From Rhizobium esperanzae (lineage in GTDB: Bacteria; Pseudomonadota; Alphaproteobacteria; Rhizobiales; Rhizobiaceae): a DNA stretch of 64,000 bases. The position numbers and the translations under genes were made by a program. This document shows positions 1 through 8,400 of this stretch, one piece after another (the stretch's first letter is position 1; each line of letters opens with the position of its first letter). The stretch lies in the NCBI RefSeq assembly GCF_002204185.1, contig NZ_MXPU01000004.1:62001-126000 (forward strand), written 5' to 3'. The notes under the pieces were generated by a model. That model made no database searches. It saw only the letters and a program-made list of their open reading frames with translations, and was not told the origin of the DNA.

Positions 1-143
1 GTCACAAGACAAGCGAGCCCGATTGCGAACAGCACTAGAGAATAGAATAAGACAAACCACCAATATTCCGAGCGTGAGGCCCTGCCGGAGAAAGTTGCAT
101 ATTTCTGCACCAGCGCCATTCCGGCAGCCTCAGCAAACCTCAC
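1..143 (-). CDS. DUF805 family membrane protein, N-terminal fragment cut by window edge
   Basis: Translating the minus strand from a GTG at 143 gives 47 codons with no stop before the window edge. The stretch ATFSGRASRSEYWWFVLF is the N-terminal signature of DUF805 proteins, small membrane proteins of unknown function. It runs into the first hydrophobic segment (about residues 30-47), and the rest lies outside the window. The GTG start is chosen because it places the signature about 17 residues from the N-terminus, as is usual. An in-frame ATG at 119 (residue 9) and one further upstream near 203 are alternatives. There is no strong ribosome-binding site at 143, so the exact start is uncertain. 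Confidence 0.75.
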   Translation of the reverse strand, partial: MRFAEAAGMALVQKYATFSGRASRSEYWWFVLFYSLVLFAIGLACLV

Positions 144-377
144 TTTAACGCCCCATTCCTGCTTGCCGCAAATCTGTTGATGTCTCACCAGCGTCGGAAC
201 GAAGATCATTCCGCCAGAAAGTGACTACAATTTAAACGCAAAAATTGCAATATGACCTGGTTGGCGCAGCCTTAAAAACTGCGCTTGTACTTTTACCACC
301 CAGTGATCCGCGCAGCTGGGCCTCGGGTCTCTACCCCACTGGTGTGAACTCGACCGGTATTGCTGATTGCGCCTGCG

Positions 378-1283
378 TTAAGCCGCGGGCTGCACGGTAA
401 GCGACTGATGGCAGTGCACGCCAGCGAGGACACCCGAGGCGGAGGCGAGCGTGCCGCTGTGCATCGAGCTTGCGGCATCGCCGGCGGCGAAGACGCCCTT
501 GACGCTGGTCTCCTTGTTTTCGCCGGCGCGGATGACCGGCCCGAAGGCACCGTTGTCGAAGGCGCAGCCGAGCTGTTCGGCGATGGGGCTCGCCATCGCC
601 GTCTTCGGCGCGACGAATATGGCGTCGAGCGGAACGATACGGCCATCGGCGAGACGCACCGCCTGGAGTTTCGGGCTATCGCCCAACAGCTCCACGATCG
701 GGCTGCGCTCGATGCGTACCCCACGGGCAGTCAGGCGTGCCAGCTGCTCTTCATCGGGCTCGAACAGTGCCTGGGTGAAGAAGGTGGTCGCGCCCCAGTC
801 CGGGATCATCATGGCGGAATGGGCCGAATGCGGATGGTTTGCAAGGACACCGAGTTCGCCGCCGCTTACCTCATAGCCGTGGCAATAGGGGCAGTGCAGC
901 ACCGACCGGCCCCAGCGGTCGCCAAGGCCGGGGATGTCGGGCAGCGTGTCGCTGACGCCGGTTGCGAGAATGAGGCGGGCAGCGCGTTCTTCACCGCCGC
1001 CTTCGACGGTGACGACGAATTCCTCGCCCTCCTTCTGGGCGCGGATAACTTTGGCGTCGCGTAGCGTTATGTTCGGATAAAGCGAAAGCTGCCTCTTCCC
1101 CTCACCCATGATCGCCGCCGGCGCCTGACCGTCCTGTCCGAGAAAACCGTGCGAAGCCTGCGAAAATCGGTTTCGCGGCGCGCCCGCGTCGACGAGCAGA
1201 ACCCGCCGCCGCGCGCGGGTGAGCTGCATGGCTGCCGACAGGCCGGCAAAATTGCCGCCGATGACGATGACTTCGTAGGACAT
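378..1283 (-). CDS. Thioredoxin-reductase-like NAD(P)/FAD-dependent oxidoreductase
   Basis: A 301-residue protein of the class II pyridine-nucleotide-disulfide oxidoreductase fold. The N-terminal FAD-binding motif reads GGNFAGLSAAMQL, and a C-P-Y-C redox pair sits at residues 131-134 in HCPYCHGYE, where thioredoxin reductases carry C-A-T-C. The C-terminal FAD motif GVFAAGDAA is present. The start at 1283 is set by AAGGAG 7 bases upstream; a longer reading frame to 1310 has no such site. It is divergent from the Rrf2 regulator gene with a 130-base promoter region between them, which suggests control by that regulator. The CPYC pair and the length fit the thioredoxin-reductase-like proteins of rhizobia, which often lack a dedicated thioredoxin partner. 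The physiological substrate is unknown. Confidence 0.88.
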   Translation of the reverse strand: MSYEVIVIGGNFAGLSAAMQLTRARRRVLLVDAGAPRNRFSQASHGFLGQDGQAPAAIMGEGKRQLSLYPNITLRDAKVIRAQKEGEEFVVTVEGGGEERAARLILATGVSDTLPDIPGLGDRWGRSVLHCPYCHGYEVSGGELGVLANHPHSAHSAMMIPDWGATTFFTQALFEPDEEQLARLTARGVRIERSPIVELLGDSPKLQAVRLADGRIVPLDAIFVAPKTAMASPIAEQLGCAFDNGAFGPVIRAGENKETSVKGVFAAGDAASSMHSGTLASASGVLAGVHCHQSLTVQPAA

Positions 1284-1354
1284 GCGCTGACTCCTTCGAT
1301 ATTGGCTCACGAATCATCATAAGTTACATGAAACGGAGCAGTCAAGACTCATGT

Positions 1355-1375
1355 CACTTGTCTTGTTACAAAGTG
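1355..1375. promoter_or_regulatory. Imperfect inverted repeat, candidate Rrf2 operator
   Basis: CACTT and AAGTG arms (1355-1359 and 1371-1375) are separated by 11 bases, with further partial symmetry (TTGTC / TTACA). The site lies 39 bases upstream of the Rrf2 gene start, between the two divergent genes. The position suits autoregulation and control of the oxidoreductase. This is a pattern match only. Confidence 0.4.
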
Positions 1376-1413
1376 GCTGCAATAATGGCGTGCTCGGTCG
1401 ACAGGATAGAACC

Positions 1414-1869
1414 ATGCGCAACGACAGCCGCCTTTCCCGCATGTTGCACGTGCTGATCCACATGGATCGGCATCAGGATGCGGCGACCTCCGAAATGATT
1501 GCAAAGATGCTGAACACCAATCCCGTCGTCGTCCGCCGCACCATGGCGGGGCTTCGCCAACAGGGCTATGTGCGTTCGGAAAAGGGCCATGGCGGCGGCT
1601 GGACGCTGGTGCGGCCTTTGTCAGAGATCACCCTGCTCGACGTCTACAACGCGCTTGGCGAACCGCACGTCTTTGCCATCGGCCCCGCCGACGATCAGCC
1701 CAAATGTCTGGTCGAACAGGCGGTGAATAACGCGCTGGCCGATGCGATGAAGGAGGCGGAGGCGCTGCTTTTGAGGCGGCTAGGCAGCGTGACGCTGGAG
1801 GAAATTGCGGCTGAATTCGAAGCAAAACTGACGGCGCGTTCGGCTGCGGCTTATTCCTGTGCCTCGTGA
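1414..1869 (+). CDS. Rrf2 family transcriptional regulator
   Basis: A 151-residue winged-helix regulator. The DNA-binding region covers about residues 1-65: TSEMIAKMLNTNPVVVRR is the recognition helix and SEKGHGGGWTLVRP is the wing, a pattern diagnostic of the Rrf2 family. A single Cys (in QPKCLVE) is followed by a helical C-terminus. The three-cysteine [Fe-S] cluster set of IscR/NsrR is absent, so this is not an iron-sulfur sensor of that kind. The start at 1414 follows AGGATAG. A longer frame starts at 1351, but it would run through the candidate operator. The gene is divergent from a thioredoxin-reductase-like gene, an arrangement that usually means direct repression of that neighbour, probably in response to electrophiles or redox stress. 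Confidence 0.88.
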   Translation: MRNDSRLSRMLHVLIHMDRHQDAATSEMIAKMLNTNPVVVRRTMAGLRQQGYVRSEKGHGGGWTLVRPLSEITLLDVYNALGEPHVFAIGPADDQPKCLVEQAVNNALADAMKEAEALLLRRLGSVTLEEIAAEFEAKLTARSAAAYSCAS

Positions 1870-1886
1870 GCGGAAGCTCCGAGGAC

Positions 1887-2387
1887 TCAGCCGTCACGCC
1901 CCCTCACCGTCCACGAGGCGGTATCGCGATCGGGGTGCTGGTTGTTGCTCGCCCTGATCGCCGCGGCCCAGTCGGCGCCGCTGGTTTCGGTCGCACCGGT
2001 ATTTTCTATACCCGTGATCGTCTCGAACCATGCCACCATGTTTTCGGTGCAGGTATTGGCATGCGGTGCGAAGGGATGCGGATTGTCGAGCGAACCGATC
2101 ATTAGGTTGGTGCGCCCGTTTTCCAGATGGTGGAAGAACAATGGGGTGCCGCAATTGGCGCAGAAGCCGCGCTCGACAAGCTCCGAGCTCTTCCAGACGC
2201 TCGGCTTGCCGCGTGTCCAGCTCAGCGCATCGTCGGGCGCGGCGACGAGCGCGGCAAAGATGTTGCCCGAGGCCTTCTGGCACATGCGGCAATGGCAGAG
2301 ATGCGAATTGTCGAACATGGCGGTTGCATGGTAGCGCACGGCACCGCACTGACAGCCGCCGCTCACTTCCGTCTCGATGCGTTTCAT
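1887..2387 (-). CDS. GFA family (glutathione-dependent formaldehyde-activating-like) protein
   Basis: A 166-residue zinc protein of the GFA/CENP-V fold. Zinc ligands are visible in GGCQCGAVRY, in CHCRMCQK and in FCANCGTPLFF, the three paired-cysteine motifs of the family. The family founder was described as S-(hydroxymethyl)glutathione synthase, but most members have no proven reaction, so the function here is open. The start at 2387 is supported by AGGAGGA upstream. The gene is convergent with the Rrf2 gene (17 bases between stop codons) and lies directly downstream of the methyltransferase on the same strand (41 bases apart), so the two may be co-transcribed. Confidence 0.87.
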   Translation of the reverse strand: MKRIETEVSGGCQCGAVRYHATAMFDNSHLCHCRMCQKASGNIFAALVAAPDDALSWTRGKPSVWKSSELVERGFCANCGTPLFFHHLENGRTNLMIGSLDNPHPFAPHANTCTENMVAWFETITGIENTGATETSGADWAAAIRASNNQHPDRDTASWTVRGRDG

Positions 2388-2428
2388 TTTCTCCTCCTTC
2401 AAGAGGCGGGTGGGGCTTACTTTCCCCC

Positions 2429-2908
2429 TCACACCCGCCGATACAGAAAATAGCGTCCTTCCTTGATCCCCTCAGGCAGCGGCAGTGCGGTGAGCTCCGG
2501 ATGCTCCAGCGGCAGACCGCTGACCGCAAACCCGTTCGGAGCGAGCACGCCGGCCATCAGCTGCGGCAGCCAGGTCAGCGTCACGGCGTCAATCTCGTCA
2601 TGGCCGGTGCCGATATCGGCATGGGCAAGGGCTGCGTCGATGCCGAGGAAGGCTTGGCCGGAGTCGCGGATGTTGCCGGTCACCATATCTTGCGGCTCTG
2701 GGGTCGAGGCCGAATAGGAGCGGACCTCCCAGTCAAAAGCGATGATGCGGCGGTCGGGGAATTTTTCGCGCAGGTGATCATAGGTGCGGCCGTTGCCGAG
2801 GCCGAACTCCAGCACCGGACCTTCGATGTCCTCGACCAAATCGGCGATTGCGTTCAGAATGTCGCGTTGGGCCGTCAACCGGCGAATGAAGCTGTCGAGG
2901 CGGCTCAT
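2429..2908 (-). CDS. Class I SAM-dependent methyltransferase, small
   Basis: A 159-residue Rossmann-fold methyltransferase. The SAM-binding motif I is VLEFGLGNGRTYDHLR (about residues 27-42), followed by the acidic end of strand 2 in IIAFDWEV. The protein is compact and has no obvious substrate domain. It ends in EGRYFLYRRV, resembling small conserved rhizobial methyltransferases annotated only by fold. The start at 2908 is the ATG nearest the conserved region. Upstream in-frame codons to 3112 would overlap the degraded DUF3095 reading frame on the other strand and are unlikely. The substrate cannot be inferred. The next gene downstream is the GFA-family gene. Confidence 0.78.
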   Translation of the reverse strand: MSRLDSFIRRLTAQRDILNAIADLVEDIEGPVLEFGLGNGRTYDHLREKFPDRRIIAFDWEVRSYSASTPEPQDMVTGNIRDSGQAFLGIDAALAHADIGTGHDEIDAVTLTWLPQLMAGVLAPNGFAVSGLPLEHPELTALPLPEGIKEGRYFLYRRV

Positions 2909-3032
2909 CGAAATCCGTATCCGTGATGAAAATCGTGAGCGCGTGCTAACACATGAAACCTTGCCAAGTCGATTGCCGTAAATGGGAATTGGCGTTGCAG
3001 CAGCGATATGTGTCTGTGCTAAGGTCGATGAC

Positions 3033-3222
3033 ATGACAACTGAGACCGACGAAGAATTCTTTGCGAACGTGCCGCTCTTCAGCGCCTTCGAGGGCGTGAC
3101 CGATGCCGACAATTACCGGCCGCTGCCGGAGGGATGGGTGCTGGCGCTTGCTCGCATCAGGCGGTTATGCCGTCGCCGCCAGCCGGATGACCGGCAAATC
3201 GGCCGTTTCGGTCACGCCTTGA
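3033..3222 (+). pseudogene. DUF3095 gene reduced to its two ends by internal deletion
   Basis: From ATG 3033 the first 40 codons (to 3152) read like the start of a DUF3095 protein, including NYRPLPEGWVLALA. Homology then stops. From 3151 in another frame the sequence reads LASGGYAVAASRMTGKSAV and ends at TGA 3220-3222, like a DUF3095 C-terminus. Roughly 300 central codons appear to be missing, with a frame change at the junction. The remaining 190 bases sit between the methyltransferase gene and the 3' end of the sugar dehydrogenase gene, which it overlaps by 11 bases. The N-terminal assignment is firm. The C-terminal one rests on a short match. Confidence 0.65.
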
Positions 3223-4564
3223 TGACGTGAGAGGCCGAGAGGCCGAGCCGGTCGAAGACGTTGCGCGTATCGATGATCAGCGCCGCAGTTTTGGCGAGCA
3301 TCGTATAATCGATCCTGTCATGGTCGGTCGCGACCAGCACAGCGTCGTAGCCGGCCACCGCCTCCGGAGTCAGCGTCACCGACTTGCGGCCCTTCAGGGC
3401 CTGGTGTTCGCGTGTCGGCGGGATCTCGGCGACGAAAGGATCGTGATAATCGGCGCGTCCGCCGCGCTCCTCGATGATCTCGATCAGCCGCAGCGACGGG
3501 CTCTCTCTTATATCGGCGACGTTCTTCTTGTAGGCGAGCCCCAGCACCAGCACACGGCTGCGGCTCAGCGCTTTGCCTGCCCGCATGTCGAGCGCTTCGG
3601 CCAGTTTGCCGACGACATAACGCGGCATCGCCGAATTGATCTCGCCGGCAAGCTCGATGAAGCGGGTCGGCAACTCGTATTCGCGCGATTTCCAGGTGAG
3701 GTAGAAGGGATCGATCGGGATGCAATGGCCGCCGAGGCCCGGGCCTGGATAGAAGGGCATGTAACCGAACGGCTTGGTCTTGGCCGCGTCGATCACTTCC
3801 CAGACGTCGATGCCCATCGCCGCATAGACGGTCTTCAGCTCGTTGACGAGGGCGATATTGACCGAACGGAAGATGTTTTCGGTGAGCTTGACGGCCTCGG
3901 CGGTCGCGTTCGAGGAGACAGGAACGACGGTCGAAACGGCAGCGCCGTAGAAGGCCTTCATCAGAGCCAAGGCCTCGGGCCCGTCGCCGGCGACGACCTT
4001 CGGGATGGTCGCGGTGTGATAATGCTGGTTGCCGGGATCCTCGCGCTCCGGCGAGAAGCCGACGAAGAAATCGGCGCCGGATTTCAGGCCGGAGCCTTCG
4101 AGGATGACCTTGACGATATCGTCTGTGGTGCCGGGATAGGTGGTCGATTCCAGCGCGACAAGCTGGCCGGAGCGCAGATGTTCTGCGATCGAGCGCGAGG
4201 TCGCCTCGACGAAGGAAAGATCGGGGTCACGATGTTTGGTGAGCGGCGTCGGCACGCAGATGATGATCACGTCGCACTCGCCAAGGCCTGCGAAATCCGT
4301 GGTCGCCTGGAACCGACCCGCCTCGATCTCGGCGGTGAGCGCCTCGTTGCTGACGGCGTCGATATAGGAACGGCGGGCCTCGAGCGCCACCATCTTTGAG
4401 GGATCGATGTCGAAGCCGGTGACCGCAAAACCGCTGCGCGCTACCGCAATCGCCAGCGGCAGGCCGACATAACCGAGCCCGATGATGCCGGCACGCGCCG
4501 CGCGGGTTTCGATCTTCTGCAAAAGCGTGTCGAAGGTGGAGGTGGCCAAGGCGGGCTCTTTCAA
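3212..4564 (-). CDS. UDP-sugar 6-dehydrogenase (UDP-GlcNAc/UDP-glucose type)
   Basis: A 450-residue cytosolic enzyme that oxidises C6 of a nucleotide sugar to the uronic acid with two NAD+. The NAD-binding motif GIIGLGYVGLPLA is at about residue 26. The catalytic region GPGLGGHCIPIDPFYL carries the nucleophile Cys281. The C-terminal UDP-binding domain includes GLAYKKNVADIRESPS. The pattern GHCIPIDPFYLTWK is closer to WbpA/VipA-type UDP-N-acetyl-glucosamine dehydrogenases than to short UDP-glucose dehydrogenases, but the substrate is not certain. The open frame begins with TTG at 4564, and another TTG is at 4546; neither has a good ribosome-binding site. The product would supply polysaccharide or glycan synthesis. 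No polysaccharide operon is contiguous with it. Confidence 0.9.
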   Translation of the reverse strand: MKEPALATSTFDTLLQKIETRAARAGIIGLGYVGLPLAIAVARSGFAVTGFDIDPSKMVALEARRSYIDAVSNEALTAEIEAGRFQATTDFAGLGECDVIIICVPTPLTKHRDPDLSFVEATSRSIAEHLRSGQLVALESTTYPGTTDDIVKVILEGSGLKSGADFFVGFSPEREDPGNQHYHTATIPKVVAGDGPEALALMKAFYGAAVSTVVPVSSNATAEAVKLTENIFRSVNIALVNELKTVYAAMGIDVWEVIDAAKTKPFGYMPFYPGPGLGGHCIPIDPFYLTWKSREYELPTRFIELAGEINSAMPRYVVGKLAEALDMRAGKALSRSRVLVLGLAYKKNVADIRESPSLRLIEIIEERGGRADYHDPFVAEIPPTREHQALKGRKSVTLTPEAVAGYDAVLVATDHDRIDYTMLAKTAALIIDTRNVFDRLGLSASHVIKA

Positions 4565-5011
4565 TTGGGGAATTCAGGAAGCTGATCTAATGCATGATGG
4601 CGGGGAATTAAACCCGGGGCTTCTTCCCCGGCCGCAATGCCGTCCGGTTGGAGCCAATGAGGGGCCGGCCTCACCAATCTCTTAGGCCAGATGAATCCCT
4701 TTAGCCGGGTGTGGCGAAAATGCCCCGGCGGCGGCCTTTGCTGCAACTTCGGCGCACAAAAGCGTCCGCCTCCCATTGTTTCGCATCTGCAGCATCCCTA
4801 TCTGAGTTTGATATTGAACCATCGAGAAAGGACTTCCCGTCCGGTCCCCGCTCGGGGAACTCAGGGGCGCTGCTGCCGGGCTTTCGGCGGATCGTTGACA
4901 AATATTACCGCTCGTACATCCTGATTTTCTTGTGACCTGCGCATGAAAATGCGTCGGCCGAGGGACTTTTGGCTCTTAGGGATGGCGTGCCTTATGAGGA
5001 TCATACCGCGA
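4565..5011. other. Intergenic stretch between divergent genes
   Basis: About 450 bases with no convincing gene. They hold a GC-rich hairpin (4614-4631, arms CCGGGG/CCCCGG with a six-base loop), a short palindrome near 4845-4860, and an isolated TTGACA at 4895-4900 with no good -10 partner. Both flanking genes read outward, so promoters for the dehydrogenase and the cyclase should lie here. Confidence 0.5.
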
Positions 5012-6355
5012 ATGAGCACGATCGAATCCAGCGTGTCCTCCATCCTGTTGGACCGGGTCGCCGAATGGCTGACGCATTCCTCGCTGGCAGGCGACGACCT
5101 TGAAAACATCGTGCGCGGCTTCTGCGAAAGGCTTGCCTCCGCCGGCCTGCCGATTGCGCGCGTGCACCTGACCTTTTCGATGCTGCATCCGCTCTACGAT
5201 GCGCTGAGCTTCACCTGGCGGCGCGCCAGCGGCGTCACCATCGAGGGTTTTCGCATGCCGGCCGGGCAGAAGCCGGACCGCTTCCTGCAGAGCCCCTATT
5301 ATTACCTGCTCGACAACAACCTGCAGCACATCCGCCGGCGGCTGAGGCAGGAAGGACCGGCCGAATTCCCGATTTTCGAGGACCTGCGCAAGGACAGGAT
5401 GACCGATTATCTCGCCTTCGTGCAGCCCTTCGGCGACGATTCGGTGCAGGGCATGATGGGCTCCTGGTCGACCGATCACCATGACGGTTTTACCGACGAC
5501 ATGATCGACGCGCTGCTCCGGATGCAGAACCATCTGGCAGTCGCCGCCAAGATGGCGGTGCTCGGCAAGCTCGCCAACAACATGCTGACCACCTATCTCG
5601 GCGGCGACGCCGGCAAGCGGGTGCTGAACGGCCAGATCCGCCGCGGCGATGGCGAAACGATCCGTGCGGCCCTCGTCATGGGCGACATGCGCGAATCCAC
5701 CATGTATGCCGAAAAGGAAGGCCGCCAGGCCTATATCGATACGCTCAACCATTTCTTCGACGCGATCGCCGCCCCCTTCAACCGCAATGGCGGCGAGATT
5801 CTGAGCTTCCTCGGCGACGGCTTCCTCGCCGTCTATCCCTGCGGGCGTCACAAGGATCCGTCCAAAATCGCCTGCGAGGCTGCACTTTCGGCCGTCTATC
5901 AGGCACAGGCGCGGGTGGCCGAACTCAACCGCGACCGCGAGGAAAAGGGGCTGGCCAGGATCGGTTACGGCATCGGCCTGCATGTCGGCAACGTCATGTT
6001 CGGCAATGTCGGCCTCAAGGACCGGCTGACCTTCTCCGCCTTCGGATCGGCGGTCAACGAGGTGCAGCGTCTGCAAATCCTGACCAAGAAATACGGCCGC
6101 GAGGTCGTCGCCAGCCAGGCCTTCGCCGGTTATTGCGGTGGCGAATGGACGACCCTCGGAGAGGAGAAGCTGCGCGGCATCCGCCAGAAGGTGACGGTGC
6201 TCCAGCCACGCGCCCCGGCCCCGGAGATCCATGTCGACGAACATTTCCGCGAGGCCGTGCAGAACGGACTTTCCGAAGCCGAGCAGGTCATTCTGCTGCA
6301 CCGGGATGCGAAGAAACAGGTCAAGCGCACCAGCATGGAGAAGTTCATCCAGTAA
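5012..6355 (+). CDS. Class III adenylate/guanylate cyclase
   Basis: A 447-residue protein with an N-terminal sensory half (about residues 1-205, no membrane segment) and a C-terminal class III nucleotidyl cyclase domain. Metal-binding aspartates are visible as Asp225 in LVMGDMRES and Asp269 in FLGDGFLAVYP, 44 residues apart as in the family. The dimer-interface motif reads FGSAVNEVQRL: the transition-state Asn and Arg are present, but the usual Asp after the Gly is Ser. This leaves substrate choice (ATP or GTP) open. In-frame ATGs at 4943 and 4994 are also possible starts. The N-terminal half resembles that found in many rhizobial cyclases of unknown input. A cyclic-nucleotide-binding protein is encoded at 19181 in the same window. 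Confidence 0.88.
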   Translation: MSTIESSVSSILLDRVAEWLTHSSLAGDDLENIVRGFCERLASAGLPIARVHLTFSMLHPLYDALSFTWRRASGVTIEGFRMPAGQKPDRFLQSPYYYLLDNNLQHIRRRLRQEGPAEFPIFEDLRKDRMTDYLAFVQPFGDDSVQGMMGSWSTDHHDGFTDDMIDALLRMQNHLAVAAKMAVLGKLANNMLTTYLGGDAGKRVLNGQIRRGDGETIRAALVMGDMRESTMYAEKEGRQAYIDTLNHFFDAIAAPFNRNGGEILSFLGDGFLAVYPCGRHKDPSKIACEAALSAVYQAQARVAELNRDREEKGLARIGYGIGLHVGNVMFGNVGLKDRLTFSAFGSAVNEVQRLQILTKKYGREVVASQAFAGYCGGEWTTLGEEKLRGIRQKVTVLQPRAPAPEIHVDEHFREAVQNGLSEAEQVILLHRDAKKQVKRTSMEKFIQ

Positions 6356-6510
6356 AACGCCAGGTCGGCACCGATAAAATTGCGTGTTTCGTCCGCACCA
6401 CCACGGCGAAAGGCGGCAATATCCCCTTGATTGTCATCAGCTAGACACCCCGTTTGCGGTACGATAGTGTGCCCTAACGGGAACATAGAAGACTGGGGAA
6501 TTTCATTGGT

Positions 6511-8400
6511 ATGGCGTCCGCTGCCGATTTGTTGCGTATTGAGAACCTCGATGTCTCTTTCTCCGTTTTCGGCGACCGGCTACGCGTCGTAAAGGAAGCC
6601 AATCTTCGTATCCTTCCGGGCAAGGTCACCGCTCTCGTCGGTGAGTCCGGTTCCGGCAAATCGGTGATCAGCCAAGCCATCATGGGCATTCTGCCCAACC
6701 CCGCCAGGGCCTCGGGCAGCATCCTCTTCACCGACCCGCTCGACGGCAGCACGACCGATATCCTGTCGCTCTCGCGCGACAGCGAGGAGATGCGCGATCT
6801 GCGCGGCAAGCGCATGGCGACGATCTTCCAGGAGCCGATGACCTCGCTCTCGCCGCTGCACACTGTCGGCAACCAGATCAGCGAGGTGCTGCTGATCCAT
6901 ACCGAGACCGACAAGCAGGAGGCGCGTCAAAAGACTGAGGAAATGCTCGGCCTCGTCGGCTTCTCCAATCCGCACCGCACCTACGACATGTATCCGTTCG
7001 AGTTGTCGGGCGGCATGCGCCAGCGCGCCATGATTGCCATGGCGTTGATATGCAAGCCGGCGCTGCTGATCGCCGACGAGCCGACGACGGCGCTCGACGT
7101 AACGATCCAGGCGCAGATCCTGGAGTTGCTGCGCGATCTTCAGGCCAAGCTCGGCATGGCGATGCTGCTCATCACCCACGATCTCGGCATCGTCGCCAAC
7201 ATGGCCGACGAGGTGGTCGTCATCTATCACGGCGAGATCATGGAAGCCGGGCCGGTCGAGGCGATCTTCCGCAACCCGCAGCATCCGTATCTCAAGGCGT
7301 TGATGGCCGCCGTCCCGCATTTCGACATGAAACCCGGCGAGCGGCTGAAGGCGCTGCGCGATGTGCGGGTCAACCTTGAGGCGCTTGTCGGCCAGAAAAA
7401 GCCGCTGCAGGCGGAAACGCCGGGCACGCTGCTGTCCGTCACCAATCTGTCGAAGACCTACAAGACGCGCAAGCGCAGCTTCCTCGGCAAGCACGAGGCC
7501 ACCGTGCTGCGCGCCGTCGACGACGTCAGCTTCGATATCCGCCGCGGCGAATGTCTGGGCCTGGTCGGCGAATCCGGCTGCGGCAAGACCACGCTCAGCA
7601 AGATCCTGATGCGCGCGATAACGCCGGATTCCGGCGCGGTCCTCTTCAACGACGGCAAGGAGGTCATCGACGTCCTCGCGGTCAAAGGCGACGATCTGCA
7701 GGATATGCGCACCAAGATCCAGATGGTGTTCCAGGATCCGGTCTCCTCGCTTTCGCCGCGCATGACGGTGCGCAACATTCTCAGTGAACCGCTGGAGATC
7801 CACGATCGCGGCGACAGTGACGAGCGCAAGCGCAAGGTCGAAGGGCTGATGGCGGCGATCGGCCTCGACAAGCGTTATCTCAGCCGTTACCCGCACAGCT
7901 TCTCCGGCGGTCAGCGCCAGCGCATCGGCATTGCCCGTGCACTGGCGCTCGGCCCGAAACTCGTCATCCTCGACGAGCCGGTCTCGGCCCTCGACGTTTC
8001 GGTGCAGGCACAGATCCTCAACCTCTTGAAGGATCTGCAGAAGGAGCTGGGGCTGACCTATCTCTTCATCTCGCACAACCTCGCCGTCGTCGACTACATG
8101 GCCGACCGCATCGCCGTGATGTGCAAGGGCCGTATCGTCGAGATCGCACCGCGCGAGATCATCCTGCGCGATCCGGTGCATCCCTATACGAAGTCGCTGC
8201 TCGCCGCCGTCCCCTTCCCCGATCTCGATCGGCCGCTCGATTTCACGGCGCTCCGGGAAAACGGCGCCGCCGACAAGCAGAACTGGGGCGCGACCTTCAC
8301 CGCCGAGCACGACGACGCTTCCGAGCTTGCCTATGCCGACCTCGGTAACGGCCATCTGGTGCGCGCCCGCAAGGGCGCCGATGCCAGGGAGTTGCGCTGA
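6511..8400 (+). CDS. Peptide/opine-type ABC importer, fused dual ATPase
   Basis: A 629-residue protein with two complete nucleotide-binding domains of the oligopeptide family in one chain (DppD-DppF or YejF arrangement). Domain 1: Walker A GESGSGKS at about residue 45, signature LSGGMRQR, Walker [13 protein letters not shown]. Domain 2: Walker [10 protein letters not shown] at about residue 352, signature FSGGQRQR, Walker [13 protein letters not shown]. Each is followed by the oligopeptide-family tail with HPY. It powers the importer formed with the next three genes, and its stop overlaps the start of the binding-protein gene (ATGA). It is the first gene of the operon. The ribosome-binding site is weak (GGGGAA, about 10 bases upstream). 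Confidence 0.95.
   Translation: MASAADLLRIENLDVSFSVFGDRLRVVKEANLRILPGKVTALVGESGSGKSVISQAIMGILPNPARASGSILFTDPLDGSTTDILSLSRDSEEMRDLRGKRMATIFQEPMTSLSPLHTVGNQISEVLLIHTETDKQEARQKTEEMLGLVGFSNPHRTYDMYPFELSGGMRQRAMIAMALICKPALLIADEPTTALDVTIQAQILELLRDLQAKLGMAMLLITHDLGIVANMADEVVVIYHGEIMEAGPVEAIFRNPQHPYLKALMAAVPHFDMKPGERLKALRDVRVNLEALVGQKKPLQAETPGTLLSVTNLSKTYKTRKRSFLGKHEATVLRAVDDVSFDIRRGECLGLVGESGCGKTTLSKILMRAITPDSGAVLFNDGKEVIDVLAVKGDDLQDMRTKIQMVFQDPVSSLSPRMTVRNILSEPLEIHDRGDSDERKRKVEGLMAAIGLDKRYLSRYPHSFSGGQRQRIGIARALALGPKLVILDEPVSALDVSVQAQILNLLKDLQKELGLTYLFISHNLAVVDYMADRIAVMCKGRIVEIAPREIILRDPVHPYTKSLLAAVPFPDLDRPLDFTALRENGAADKQNWGATFTAEHDDASELAYADLGNGHLVRARKGADARELR

Noticed and set aside
264..284. GCGCAG/CTGCGC hairpin as terminator near the left edge
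   Set aside because: Only six base pairs and the A-rich stretch is in the loop rather than after the stem; no transcript clearly ends there.
4614..4631. Hairpin as terminator of the cyclase or dehydrogenase gene
   Set aside because: It is upstream of both divergent genes and has no T-run, so it cannot end either transcript.
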